From contig JAUPFL010000001.1 in assembly GCA_030562215.1 (NCBI GenBank), positions 3,088,501 through 3,152,500 on the forward strand: a DNA stretch of 64,000 bases, read 5' to 3'. The notes beneath the pieces were generated by a model. It was not told where the DNA came from, ran no database searches, and saw only the letters and a program-made list of their open reading frames with translations. Each line of letters begins with the position of its first letter. The first letter of the stretch is position 1. Of this stretch, positions 18,800 through 26,965 are shown piece after piece. A program made the translations under genes and the position numbers. This stretch comes from Peribacillus frigoritolerans (GTDB lineage Bacteria; Bacillota; Bacilli; Bacillales; DSM-1321).

Positions 18800-19149
18800 A
18801 GAAGTGGGTTGTACAGAGCTTTATATTGAAAAACTAAGTGGTGCTACAATGGAGCGTCCAGAGTTACAAAGAATGCTTGAAGAACTTGAAGAAGGTGACA
18901 AGGTAATCATCCATGAAATAAGTCGCTTATTACGTTCAACTAAAGACTTACTTAATAAGGAACGAACTAAAGCAAGGTAGAGAGTACAAAAGAGCTAGAG
19001 GAAGAAATGGTGGAAGTCCGAAGAAGGATATTAAACAGATATATAGGGCATTAAGACTATATGATTCTGCACAGTACACAGTTAAAGAGATAGAGGATAT
19101 GACTGGTGTATCTATAGCTACTAAATATAAAGAAAAAAAGAAAAACTAA
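18792..19149 (+). pseudogene. Serine recombinase (resolvase/invertase) relic
   Basis: It reads NIKEVGCTELYIEKLSG, then RPELQRMLEELEEGDKVIIH and EISRLLRSTKDLLN, the middle of a resolvase catalytic domain. It then jumps to KERTK and, after one extra base near 18975, GREYKRARGRNGGSPKKD and an HTH-like end (YTVKEIEDMTGVSIATKY). The N-terminus with the catalytic serine and about 60 residues before KERTK are absent. It adjoins the endolysin relic directly, so a deletion probably joined the two. Confidence 0.75.
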
Positions 19150-19265
19150 TCAATCCATATACTAATGCAAATGGCTGGTATTATTCCTTCCCTCATCTAA
19201 CAAATTATGTTATTTTACTAATAAGTAATGACATTAAATTTAGAGTGTGGAAAAGGGGAATTGGT

Positions 19266-20811
19266 ATGTTTACTAGAGGTCAATATTTTAAGAATTTAGG
19301 TTTTAAAAGCGACCCTTTTGCATCTACGAATGCTGAGAATGAAGAGCATTTACAAGACTATTTTGTAAATCCACCTTATTTTGCATCTTTAGTAGGAGAT
19401 TTTGAAGCTCCAAAGTCTTCTATTGTTCTTGCCCCTAGAGGTTTTGGGAAAACAGCCCAAAAGAGAAAGTTTGAACACCTTGCAGAAGAGAATCATGAGA
19501 GTATTATTTCTATTGTTTATGACGATTTTCCTATAGATGGTTTTACTAAAGCTTCAGATATTAAAATAGAAAAACATCTAAGAAAAATAATAAAACATTT
19601 GCTAATTGCCTTCCTATCAAAAATGCACTCATATCAGACTGAGGTCACATTTGATGAGTTTGAAAGAAACAAAATACTAGAGTTAGTATCAAAGTATTTA
19701 AATGACCTTACACCTAGTGAAATAACAAGTTCAATAAAATCCATTAAAGGATTTAAAGGGAAACTGTACGATATTTGGTTAACAGCATCAAAACCAATTA
19801 ATTCTGTAGTAAATCTCATATTAAAAGCAAAACAATTAGGAACTGTAGATTTGAGTTTTAATGTTCCACAGCAGAAGCTTGATAGTTTACCACAAGTTGA
19901 TGATATCATCTTTATTGAGAGTTTGTTTAGTAAGCTTGGTGTCAATTCTGTATATATCTTAGTTGATAAAGTAGATGAAAATAATTTAACAACAAATGAT
20001 TCACTTGCTTCTTACACATTGATAAAACCTCTATTAAGAGAGTTGAAGCTATTAGAAAGACCTATTGTTGTTTTTAAATTTTTTTCTGGGATAAGCTAAG
20101 TGAACATTGGGCTGAGGATATAAGACTTGACAGAATTGAGGATTTTAAGCTTGAGTGGAATGAAAAACAAATTCGAGCAATGATAAACCGTAGGTTAACG
20201 GTTCTGAGTGATGAAAAGGTGACTAATCTGCATCAAATTTTAGATTGCGATGAAGCTACACTCAATTTAATATTAGAGTTCTCAAGAAATTCACCAAGGG
20301 ACTTAATAAATATATTGAGGACTATTTTTGATGTGCATATAAATAATAGCGATAGTATCGATTCCATTCCTGAAATAGAATCAATCCATGAAGGAATTGA
20401 TAAATTTTGTGAGAATAAGTTTAAGGAAATCGTAACAGATGGCAGTCAACAATCACGTTTAAAAAGAATAAAGAGAACAACCTTTACCATACCACTATTA
20501 GCTAATGATATTATTAAAGAAAATGAAAACAAAGTAAGAAGTATGATTATGCCCTGGACTAGGTCAGGTATTGTGTTGACACTGTCGAACAGAGTAAAAG
20601 TGAACAAAAGTAAACTTCCTGTCAATATGTATGTTATTAATGACCTTAGAGTAGCTAGGTACATTCTTTTCAATCAACCCTTAGGTGAATTTGCTAATAA
20701 TAATATCTTCAGATGTGATGAGTGTAGTCAACAAATTGTATTTGATAAAAAAATGACTTCAACATACATGAATTTAATTGTCCGAATTGTCAAAATCTGA
20801 TTAAGGTTTGA
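19266..20811 (+). CDS. P-loop ATPase (Sll1717-like) with C-terminal zinc ribbon, two apparent frameshifts
   Basis: Start ATG 19266 follows AAAGGGGAA; ATG 19245 lacks an RBS. The N-terminus FKSDPFASTNAENEEHLQDY and Walker A APRGFGKTAQKR (near residue 60) resemble P-loop ATPases of the Sll1717 family. The frame breaks at a T-run near 20085 and resumes as WDKLSEHWAEDIRLDRIEDF. A second break at an A7 run (20747-20753) hides a CDEC...CPNC zinc ribbon ending at 20811. About 515 residues. Function unknown; the accessory prophage setting suggests a defence or DNA-related role (inference). Confidence 0.7.
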
Positions 20812-20862
20812 AAAATTTGAAATGATGGGTATACGTTAACCGTTCCTCTTAGCCAGGGGATG

Positions 20863-20896
20863 AAAGACACTCTAATTAAGAGTGTCTTTTAATTTT
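20863..20896 (+). terminator. Terminator after the ATPase gene
   Basis: AAAGACACTC and GAGTGTCTTT arms with an 8-base loop, then TAATTTT. Confidence 0.8.
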
Positions 20897-21126
20897 ACAG
20901 CTTTGCAATGATGATTAAATATGTTACAGGCGTAGAAACATAGCGACTGTAAAAGGGATTTTTATCTAAAGTCTAAGGTTTGGATTACATTGAGGTTTAC
21001 TAGTAGGCAAATACACAATAGTATGACGAGTGTTTTAAGAGGATTGATGAGAAGGTTAAATGCAAAAAATAACATTTGAAGTTTTTATTAAAGAAATCCC
21101 CTCTATTGAGGGGATAACCGTATGCA
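20897..21126. other. Non-coding spacer between convergent genes
   Basis: No supported ORF. It contains ATCCCCTC tatt GAGGGGAT (about 21097-21116), a short GC hairpin that on the minus strand ends the membrane-protein gene, followed there by TTCTTTAA. Confidence 0.5.
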
Positions 21127-22011
21127 TTAATCTGGTATAACAAGTTTATCTTTTAAATAAATATTCTCTAAAACTATTGGGTTTTCAAAATCTGATTTAA
21201 CCTCAATAATTTGAAACTCTTTTTTTATTGTATTTTTCTTTTTATCAAAAGGAGCAATGATGATATTATCACCATATTCATCAATAACTAGGTATTCTTG
21301 ATTTTTGTGTTCTAATGTAAAATAATTTTTTTCAATCTTAGCATCATTTAAACCTACCATATTTGCAATTGGACCTATCATGATTAAGAAACCACAACTA
21401 ATAAATATTCTTGCAGTAGGATAATGTTTAAAAGTAAACATTATATTGGTTAAAGTAAATCCTTCATCATCATTATAGTCTACTTTTTTTTGCAATTTAT
21501 TTCTATACCCTTGTATTTCTTTATAAGTAATTATTGGTGAAACAAATATCCATATAATGATTACTAACAAAATGATTGGAATAACAATATAGTATTCTGT
21601 CAATAGCATTAATAAAATTCCAGCTATAAATAAAGGTAAAAAAGGATATAATAATAAATTTCCAATGGGTGATTGATAACTCCTAAGTATAGTACGAAGG
21701 TTATCATAAAGTGAGTAAACAGGAAAAAAGATTCCTCCAATAATTGTAATGGAAAAAATTATAGTTACAATATCCACTTGGTTGATAAATATCTCTGTGA
21801 TTCCATAATATGAATATTTCCCTTTTTGAAAAGAATATGCCATATAATATCCAACTAAAGTACACATTCCAATTAATAATCCAGTATCATACCAATTGAA
21901 TTTACTTTCTTCTTCTTCTTTTACCTCTGGTTTTGATGGTCGGTTATAATTTATCCTTTTTAGACTTCCTATCTGTCTTGTGCTACGCCTATTTCTATTT
22001 GAGTATCCCAT
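21127..22011 (-). CDS. Multi-pass membrane protein of unknown function
   Basis: 294 residues. A basic N-terminal tail (residues 1-45, Arg/Asn/Lys then a Glu run) precedes about five hydrophobic helices: near 47-65, 80-100, 125-150, 152-168 and 205-225. The last 65 residues are a soluble charged domain (NYFTLEHKNQEYLVIDEYGD). I do not recognise a family. It is A+T-rich, convergent with the ATPase, and in the accessory stretch past the prophage structural genes. It could be cargo, perhaps an effector partner of the ATPase, but nothing in the sequence proves a link. Confidence 0.6.
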   Translation of the reverse strand: MGYSNRNRRSTRQIGSLKRINYNRPSKPEVKEEEESKFNWYDTGLLIGMCTLVGYYMAYSFQKGKYSYYGITEIFINQVDIVTIIFSITIIGGIFFPVYSLYDNLRTILRSYQSPIGNLLLYPFLPLFIAGILLMLLTEYYIVIPIILLVIIIWIFVSPIITYKEIQGYRNKLQKKVDYNDDEGFTLTNIMFTFKHYPTARIFISCGFLIMIGPIANMVGLNDAKIEKNYFTLEHKNQEYLVIDEYGDNIIIAPFDKKKNTIKKEFQIIEVKSDFENPIVLENIYLKDKLVIPD

Positions 22012-22134
22012 CTTAATCTCCTATGCTTAATACTATTGAGTTTATTTTAGCAAAGGGGAGTGAAATTTCCTACCTTTGTTTTCCAAGAGAGATTAACCGA
22101 GTTTCTTCTATATATATGAACCCATCATGGACAA

Positions 22135-22164
22135 GTTAAGAAAAAATGATATATTTTTCTTAAC
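22135..22164. repeat. 11-bp perfect inverted repeat
   Basis: GTTAAGAAAAA and TTTTTCTTAAC with an 8-base loop, just upstream of a Met-rich small ORF. It could be a terminator on either strand. Confidence 0.5.
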
Positions 22165-22184
22165 AAAATAAGTGGTCGGATTTA

Positions 22185-22313
22185 ATGATGATAAGGGTTG
22201 AGAACCTTAACGAACAGATGTTGAAAATGATGATGATGCAAATGGGTATGAAACCATCCCAAAAGAAAATTAATCAAATGATGAGCGCCATGAATAAACA
22301 ACAAACAAAATAA
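22185..22313 (+). CDS. Possible Met-rich 42-residue protein
   Basis: ORF of 42 codons with 12 methionines, including [17 protein letters not shown] and INQMMSAMN. There is no convincing RBS (AAGTGG lies upstream). It may be a small gene or the tail of a lost one. Composition is unlike random A+T-rich sequence, which is the main reason to list it. Confidence 0.35.
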   Translation: MMIRVENLNEQMLKMMMMQMGMKPSQKKINQMMSAMNKQQTK

Positions 22314-22358
22314 GATAGCATGAAACTTGATATATCAATGTTCTTGGAAGATTGGATG

Positions 22359-22432
22359 CAAAATTTTATATAATATCGAAATGGTTGATCCATTTAGGCT
22401 GAATCCTTCCACCGATTTTATATAAAATTTTG
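22359..22432. repeat. 74-bp element with 15-bp terminal inverted repeats
   Basis: CAAAATTTTATATAA (22359-22373) is perfectly repeated in inverse at 22418-22432. Inside, AAATGG ttgat CCATTT forms a nested hairpin. It resembles a tiny palindromic mobile unit or a structured RNA; no known family recognised. Confidence 0.5.
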
Positions 22433-22457
22433 GTTTATCTTTCATTTTTGTTTCTTA

Positions 22458-22506
22458 AGCCACTTTTTCTGAATGAATGATTCAGTAAAGGTGGTTTTTG
22501 TTTTTG
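22458..22506 (+). terminator. Terminator
   Basis: CCACTTTTTCTGAAT...ATTCAGTAAAGGTGG hairpin with two stacked stems followed by TTTTTGTTTTT. A second terminator (CCTCA...TGAGG, T8) follows at about 22523-22545. Confidence 0.75.
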
Positions 22507-22631
22507 ATTGTAAGGTAAGTCCTCATTCTATGTGAGGGTTTTTTTTAATTGGAAAGTTAACACGAAAAAAATATACTTGTCCACACTTTCTACAAAAAAG
22601 ATGCATATATAGTATTAAGGAGGGGGATAGA

Positions 22632-22796
22632 ATGATAAATGATTTTGTAAAAAAATGCATTGAGGATACTTGTAAAGTGTGGCTTCCTATATGTGAGCAT
22701 AAATTTGAACACAAATGTAAATTTAAAGACAGCAAATGGGAATCAAAAATCAAATGGAAATCTAAATGTAAAAAAAAAAAAAATCTTTTCTATTAA
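22632..22796 (+). CDS. Small Cys/Lys-rich protein (54 residues)
   Basis: ATG preceded by AAGGAGGGGG, a strong RBS. The product has five Cys and many Lys, Trp and His residues (CKVWLPICEHKFEHKCKFKD, then KWESKIKWKSKCKKKK). Resembles small Cys-rich Bacillus proteins of unknown role, possibly metal-binding or spore-associated. A run of 14 A at 22770-22783 near the 3' end makes the C-terminal frame uncertain and prone to slippage. Confidence 0.55.
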   Translation: MINDFVKKCIEDTCKVWLPICEHKFEHKCKFKDSKWESKIKWKSKCKKKKNLFY

Positions 22797-23058
22797 TCTT
22801 TTTATTTTAGCACTAAACCAATTAACCTGAATTGGTCGAGTGCTTTATTGTATTTATAAAGGTTAAAATTCGTTTCAGTAAAATCTAAAGATGAAGAAAG
22901 AATTGAATCGTTGTCATTGATTGTGAATTTAATGTATCTATAAATTTGAGTTTTATATAAGGCTCTTTAACTTGGGCAATAATAAAAGCGAAAAGTGGGT
23001 ATTTCACTGAATAATAAATCGATCAAACATAGTTGAGGAAGCTGTTGAGTTTTTTGAT
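22797..23058 (+). other. Spacer with a two-part hairpin
   Basis: AGCACT...CCAATT...AATTGG...AGTGCT (about 22810-22843) followed by TTATTGTATTT ends the small Cys-rich gene. No other gene is seen. Confidence 0.5.
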
Positions 23059-23092
23059 TTGACTTTATCAACTGTAAATATTAATATTACAG
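23059..23092 (+). promoter_or_regulatory. Promoter with overlapping inverted-repeat operator
   Basis: TTGACT (23059-23064), a 17-base spacer and TAATAT (23082-23087) form a sigma-A-type promoter. CTGTAA (23072-23077) and TTACAG (23087-23092) arms span the -10 box. Placement 27 bases before an Rrf2 gene suggests autoregulation. Confidence 0.7.
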
Positions 23093-23118
23093 TAATCTCC
23101 TTAAGGAGGATAAGTAAA

Positions 23119-23538
23119 GTGAATAGTGATTTTACAATAGCTGTGCATAGTTTGGTCTATTTAGCTTATCTACCAGATCATATGGCAAGCAGTGAGTCTA
23201 TCGCAGAAAACGTTTGTACAAACTCGGCTAGGATTCGGAAAATGATGAGCAGCTTAAGAAAAAAGGGATTTGTTAAGACTAAAGAAGGTGTGGGCGGAGG
23301 CTATATTCTAGACTGTAACCCTGAAGAGGTAAGTTTGGCGGATATATATATAGCGGTCTCACATGGAACCCTGAAACCAAAGTGGTGTACAGGTGATCCT
23401 GAGAAAAAATGTGTCATATCTTCAAATACCCAGGTAGTCATGGATCAAATATTTGATGAAGCTGAATTATATTTTGAAAAATATTTAGAAGATATAACTC
23501 TCAGCACATTTTTGGAAAAAATTAAACAATGTCCGTGA
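23119..23538 (+). CDS. Rrf2-family transcriptional regulator
   Basis: 139 residues. GTG 23119 is chosen because AAGGAGGAT precedes it; the longer reading runs through the promoter. Winged HTH: IAENVCTNSARIRKMMSSLRKKGFVKTKEGVGGGY (about 28-62) is characteristic of Rrf2/YwnA-type proteins. Cys residues in NVC, WCTGDPEKKC and the C-terminal KQCP could sense redox or bind a cluster, but spacing is not that of classical IscR/NsrR. It heads a redox cluster with thioredoxin and an ene-reductase. Confidence 0.85.
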   Translation: MNSDFTIAVHSLVYLAYLPDHMASSESIAENVCTNSARIRKMMSSLRKKGFVKTKEGVGGGYILDCNPEEVSLADIYIAVSHGTLKPKWCTGDPEKKCVISSNTQVVMDQIFDEAELYFEKYLEDITLSTFLEKIKQCP

Positions 23539-23638
23539 TATTGATTTAGTTTTTTCTTTGCACAAAATGTATATTTTATTAATACAGTTAATAACTATAG
23601 TTTTAATATTAAATGAACATAAAAGGGGTGCTAAGGAA

Positions 23639-24013
23639 ATGGTTGAAAACAATCTATTCAAAAATGGGGATTGGGTACAGGGGAAATCAAGAGATGGGGA
23701 ACTTATCCATGGTTTCGTTGAAACCGTAAGTGATAATCGAGAAATCGTTAAAGTGAATGTGGTTGAAAGTGACAATGAAAAAGTGGTTGGAAAATCGATT
23801 TGGATTCCGAGTAAATGGACTGAAAAACTGCCGGATCTAGAAATCAGTAACGAAACTCATCTTTTGGCCTTAATTGATCTGGCGTTACTTTCTAAAGATG
23901 AAACATGGTTTATGGAGTTATCCGGTAAATTGGAATCCATCAAAATCCACCCGAAAATAAGTGCCAGGAAATCAGAGGTTCTTATCCCGGGAAATAGGAT
24001 TGCAAAACTTTAA
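23639..24013 (+). CDS. IDEAL-domain protein
   Basis: 124 residues from ATG 23639 (GGGGTGCTAAGGAA upstream; the longer reading lacks an RBS). The N-terminal part looks like an SH3-like small beta domain (NGDWVQGKSRDGELIHGFVE). ETHLLALIDLALLSKDETWFMELSGKL (about 75-101) is the IDEAL motif shared by YpiB-type Bacillus proteins, an interaction module of unclear role. It sits between the regulator and thioredoxin, so it may share their regulation. Confidence 0.7.
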   Translation: MVENNLFKNGDWVQGKSRDGELIHGFVETVSDNREIVKVNVVESDNEKVVGKSIWIPSKWTEKLPDLEISNETHLLALIDLALLSKDETWFMELSGKLESIKIHPKISARKSEVLIPGNRIAKL

Positions 24014-24068
24014 ATAAATGGTGAGTAAAGATCATAAATATTTCGGATAATACAAGGAGGAAATGATC

Positions 24069-24383
24069 ATGACAATAGAACATGTTACAGATGATAATTT
24101 TGCTAGTGAGATCAAGGAAGGTTTAGTATTGGTTGATTTTTGGGCCCCGTGGTGCGGTCCGTGTAAAATGATTGCCCCAGTTCTTAATGAAATCGATGAG
24201 GAAATGGGTGATCAGGTTAAGATCGTTAAACTTAATGTGGATGAAAATTCAGATACGACGAGCGAATATGGAGTGATGGGAATTCCAGCTCTTATTCTAT
24301 TCAAAGATGGAGAAAAGGTAGATCAAGCTATTGGTTTCCAGCCAAAAGAAGCCATTTCGGCATTAATCGCAAAGTATGCATGA
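24069..24383 (+). CDS. Thioredoxin
   Basis: 104 residues. ATG 24069 is preferred over ATG 24063 because AAGGAGG ends 8 bases before it. Active-site WCGPC (about residues 28-32) within VDFWAPWCGPCKMIAP, the cis-proline of MGIPALILFKDGE, and length are all standard. Probably a second thioredoxin supplied with the downstream reductase under redox stress. Confidence 0.95.
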   Translation: MTIEHVTDDNFASEIKEGLVLVDFWAPWCGPCKMIAPVLNEIDEEMGDQVKIVKLNVDENSDTTSEYGVMGIPALILFKDGEKVDQAIGFQPKEAISALIAKYA

Positions 24384-24464
24384 TTATAATTATAATACGC
24401 GGATGATATTGTGAATGAAGGACTTATACTAACCAACGTGGGTAACAAAATGGAGGATTACTAA

Positions 24465-25586
24465 ATGAAATCTCAATATACACCATTATTTGAATCGTTC
24501 AATTTAGGAAAGAAATTAGAATTGAAAAATCGATTGGTGATGGCACCTATGACAAATTTCTCTTCTAATCCTGACGGGACTGTAACCGACGCCGAAGTTA
24601 ACTATTATGAACGTCGGTCAAGCGGGGTCGGTATGGTTATAACGGCATGTACTTACGTGACGGCTAATGGCAAAGGTTTTCATGGGGAATTTGGCGGAGA
24701 TCAGGATGAATTGATACCTAGTCTAAGTCGTTTGGCATCAGCGATTAAAGCGAAAGGGGCAAAGGCAATTCTTCAGATTTTTCATGGCGGCCGAGAGGTT
24801 CCACCGGAATTGGTAAATGGGGATGTTGTCAGTGCAAGCAACATCCCATCGGAAGGCGAAGGGAAAGAGGTTCCGCGTCCACTATCTGAAAAGGAAATAG
24901 AATCAATCATTCTCGACTTTGGTGAAACCACCCGACGTGCCATTGAAGCGGGATTTGACGGTGTCGAGATTCACGGTGCAAATGGTTACTTGCTACAGCA
25001 ATTTTTTTCACCTCATTCGAACCGTCGTGAAGACAAGTGGGGCGGTTCCCTAGAAAAGCGCCTGACTTTTCCATTAGCTGTTGTGGATGAAGTGAAAAAG
25101 GCTGTTGCTGAACATGCCAAGAATCCGTTCATCGTAGGATATCGTTTTTCACCGGAAGAGCCGGAATCACCAGGTATCACCATGGATGATACACTTGCAT
25201 TAATTGATGGACTTGTAACAAAGGATCTGGATTATCTTCATGTTTCATTAATGGATTTCTGGTCGAAAGTAAGACGGGGAACTGATGTTGACCGACCTCG
25301 GATAGAGATCATTAAGGAACGTATCGGAGATCAAGTTCCCTTAATTGGTGTTGGTTCAATCTATACAGCGGATGATGCGATCAAAGCACTGCAATCGGGG
25401 ATTCCGTTAATCGCATTAGGCCGTGAAATCATAATTGATCCTGAATGGGTACAAAAAGTGGAACAAGGCAGGGAAGCTGAAATCGTGACAAAAATAAACA
25501 AAGAAAATCAGCAGCAACTTGATATTCCAGAACCATTATGGCAAGCGATCATCCACTCTCCAGGATGGTTTCCGGGGATTGAATAA
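24465..25586 (+). CDS. NADH:flavin oxidoreductase, old yellow enzyme family
   Basis: 373 residues, RBS GGAGG. Single TIM barrel: LKNRLVMAPMTNFSSNPDGT at the N-terminus, GFDGVEIHGANGYLLQQFFSPHSNRR (His/Asn substrate site) and IALGREIIIDPEW at the FMN phosphate site. Such enzymes reduce activated alkenes, quinones or nitro compounds. Intact, no frameshift. Clustering with Rrf2 and thioredoxin suggests electrophile detoxification. Confidence 0.92.
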   Translation: MKSQYTPLFESFNLGKKLELKNRLVMAPMTNFSSNPDGTVTDAEVNYYERRSSGVGMVITACTYVTANGKGFHGEFGGDQDELIPSLSRLASAIKAKGAKAILQIFHGGREVPPELVNGDVVSASNIPSEGEGKEVPRPLSEKEIESIILDFGETTRRAIEAGFDGVEIHGANGYLLQQFFSPHSNRREDKWGGSLEKRLTFPLAVVDEVKKAVAEHAKNPFIVGYRFSPEEPESPGITMDDTLALIDGLVTKDLDYLHVSLMDFWSKVRRGTDVDRPRIEIIKERIGDQVPLIGVGSIYTADDAIKALQSGIPLIALGREIIIDPEWVQKVEQGREAEIVTKINKENQQQLDIPEPLWQAIIHSPGWFPGIE

Positions 25587-25637
25587 ATAGACGTACATCT
25601 ATTAGAGAAATAAAATATGCATGATTTTCATATAACC

Positions 25638-25683
25638 CCGGTTAAGGAACACATATAAAAGTGTTCTTAACCGGTTTTTTTTT
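25638..25683 (+). terminator. Strong terminator after the ene-reductase
   Basis: CCGGTTAAGGAACAC / GTGTTCTTAACCGG with an 8-base loop and T9. Confidence 0.95.
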
Positions 25684-26045
25684 ATGTTTATGGAAGAGTC
25701 ATTTATATGAGTGAGAATCTAATAAGTGGTTTTCAAATTGAATCCTTAAGAATGAATAACTGAGCATTCTATTTCTAAGCTGTTTCGGAAAATAAAAATG
25801 GGGAGAGATTTACGAATTTTCATTGACTGGCAATTAAGCTCAACGGCAGATACTTTCGGGAATTTTGGTGGGGAAAGGGGTTTTCTTTACGGAACGCGTA
25901 AAAAAGGTTAGGAAGGACGTTGGTAACACAAGAAGAGCGACCATTAATTAAAGGCTGCTTTCTGGTGTTATCTTCTTTTTAACAGAATAGCAAATATCAA
26001 AGATAGTTGCAGTGACATGATAAGTAAAAGTGACAATATAAAATG
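25684..26045. other. Non-coding spacer
   Basis: No ORF with an RBS is seen. Only short interrupted frames and A+T-rich sequence. Confidence 0.4.
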
Positions 26046-26135
26046 TTAATCTAAAGATGCATCATAGCTAAAGATAAAAAATAAGATCACTGATATGATT
26101 AGAATGAAAATGAAATTAATAATGATTTGCCTCAT
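26046..26135 (-). CDS. 29-residue hydrophobic membrane peptide
   Basis: Reads MRQIIINFIFILIISVILFF then IFSYDASLD, a single transmembrane segment with a basic start and acidic end. AGAAAGGGGG lies at ideal spacing before its ATG, which supports translation. No family known to me. The upstream 256 bases to the DoxX terminator are empty. Confidence 0.55.
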   Translation of the reverse strand: MRQIIINFIFILIISVILFFIFSYDASLD

Positions 26136-26391
26136 GGTCGTCCCCCTTTCTAACAACAGATCAAATGGACAGCGTTAATGAATATGACCTTGTATCTGTA
26201 GTTTTATTTGGTGTAATTGATAAACCGGCCGGATAGACTGACACAGAAGGTGTACCAGAAATCTTTTATGACCATACGTTATTTTAATGTTTATTTTCCC
26301 ATTATTTGATGTAGGAACCTATACGTATTGTCCGATATACCCTTTATGCTTTGATAACCAATAGAAAAATTCCTGAACAATGGGAAAAAGT

Positions 26392-26427
26392 AAAAACACG
26401 GAGTGGTTTATCCAACTCCGTGTTTTT
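26392..26427. terminator. Bidirectional terminator of doxX
   Basis: AAAACACGGAGT / ACTCCGTGTTTT with T-tracts on both strands. Confidence 0.85.
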
Positions 26428-26459
26428 CATAATGTAGGGATTATAAAACCCAAGCTTCC

Positions 26460-26858
26460 TTAAAATAGAAAGGAATCAAGTGAATATGGTCCAGCTCCGG
26501 TTAGCGCTATGCCAATCGCCACTGCAAGAATGGCAAGATTATATTCATAACCGTTTTGAGTTGCCCAGTAGCCATTTGCTCCATGGACTTTAACGATTGC
26601 AACGAGCATTGTAAGTGCAATTAATATACCTGCAAAGGGTGTAAGGAGACCTAAAGCAAATAAAGCTCCGCCAATAAGTTCAGATAGACCGGCAAATAGG
26701 GCCATGGTAACACCTGGCTTCATGCCAATCGAATCAAACCAGCCGCCTGTACCTTTCAAGCCATGACCGCCAAACCATCCAAATAATTTTTGAGCTCCAT
26801 GTCCAACAAACGATAACCCTATTACTACACGTATAACCAATAAACCAATACCAATCAT
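26460..26858 (-). CDS. DoxX-family membrane protein (MhqP/CatD-like)
   Basis: 132 residues, RBS AGGAGGAATC. Four transmembrane segments: residues 1-22, 45-66, 68-88, 103-125. Motifs GLSFVGHGAQKLFGWFGGHG and LSELIGGALFALGLLTPFAG are those of the DoxX family. In Bacillus subtilis related proteins are induced by quinones and thiol-reactive electrophiles. Two MhqR-like palindromes upstream support this role here. Confidence 0.88.
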   Translation of the reverse strand: MIGIGLLVIRVVIGLSFVGHGAQKLFGWFGGHGLKGTGGWFDSIGMKPGVTMALFAGLSELIGGALFALGLLTPFAGILIALTMLVAIVKVHGANGYWATQNGYEYNLAILAVAIGIALTGAGPYSLDSFLF

Positions 26859-26894
26859 TTTATGATTCCTCCTGGAATGTATTTTGAATTTAGA

Positions 26895-26965
26895 TATCTT
26901 TAAATCGAGATTTACGTCAAAAAAACTATATTATCTCGAGTTAATTTATCTTTAATTAAAGATAA
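26895..26965 (-). promoter_or_regulatory. Two MhqR-like operators upstream of doxX
   Basis: TATCTTTAAATCGAGATT (26895-26912) fits the published MhqR pattern ATCT-n3-A-n-TCGAGAT closely. TTATCTTTAATTAAAGATAA (26946-26965) is a perfect 20-bp palindrome with the same half-site ATCTTTAA. A third half-site, ATCTCGAG, lies between at 26933-26940. Regulation by a MarR/MhqR-type repressor is inferred. Confidence 0.6.

Noticed and set aside
21097..21116. Phage attachment site at the CCCCTC/GAGGGG repeat
   Set aside because: It is a short hairpin acting as a gene-end signal; no second direct copy can be seen because the other prophage end is outside the window.
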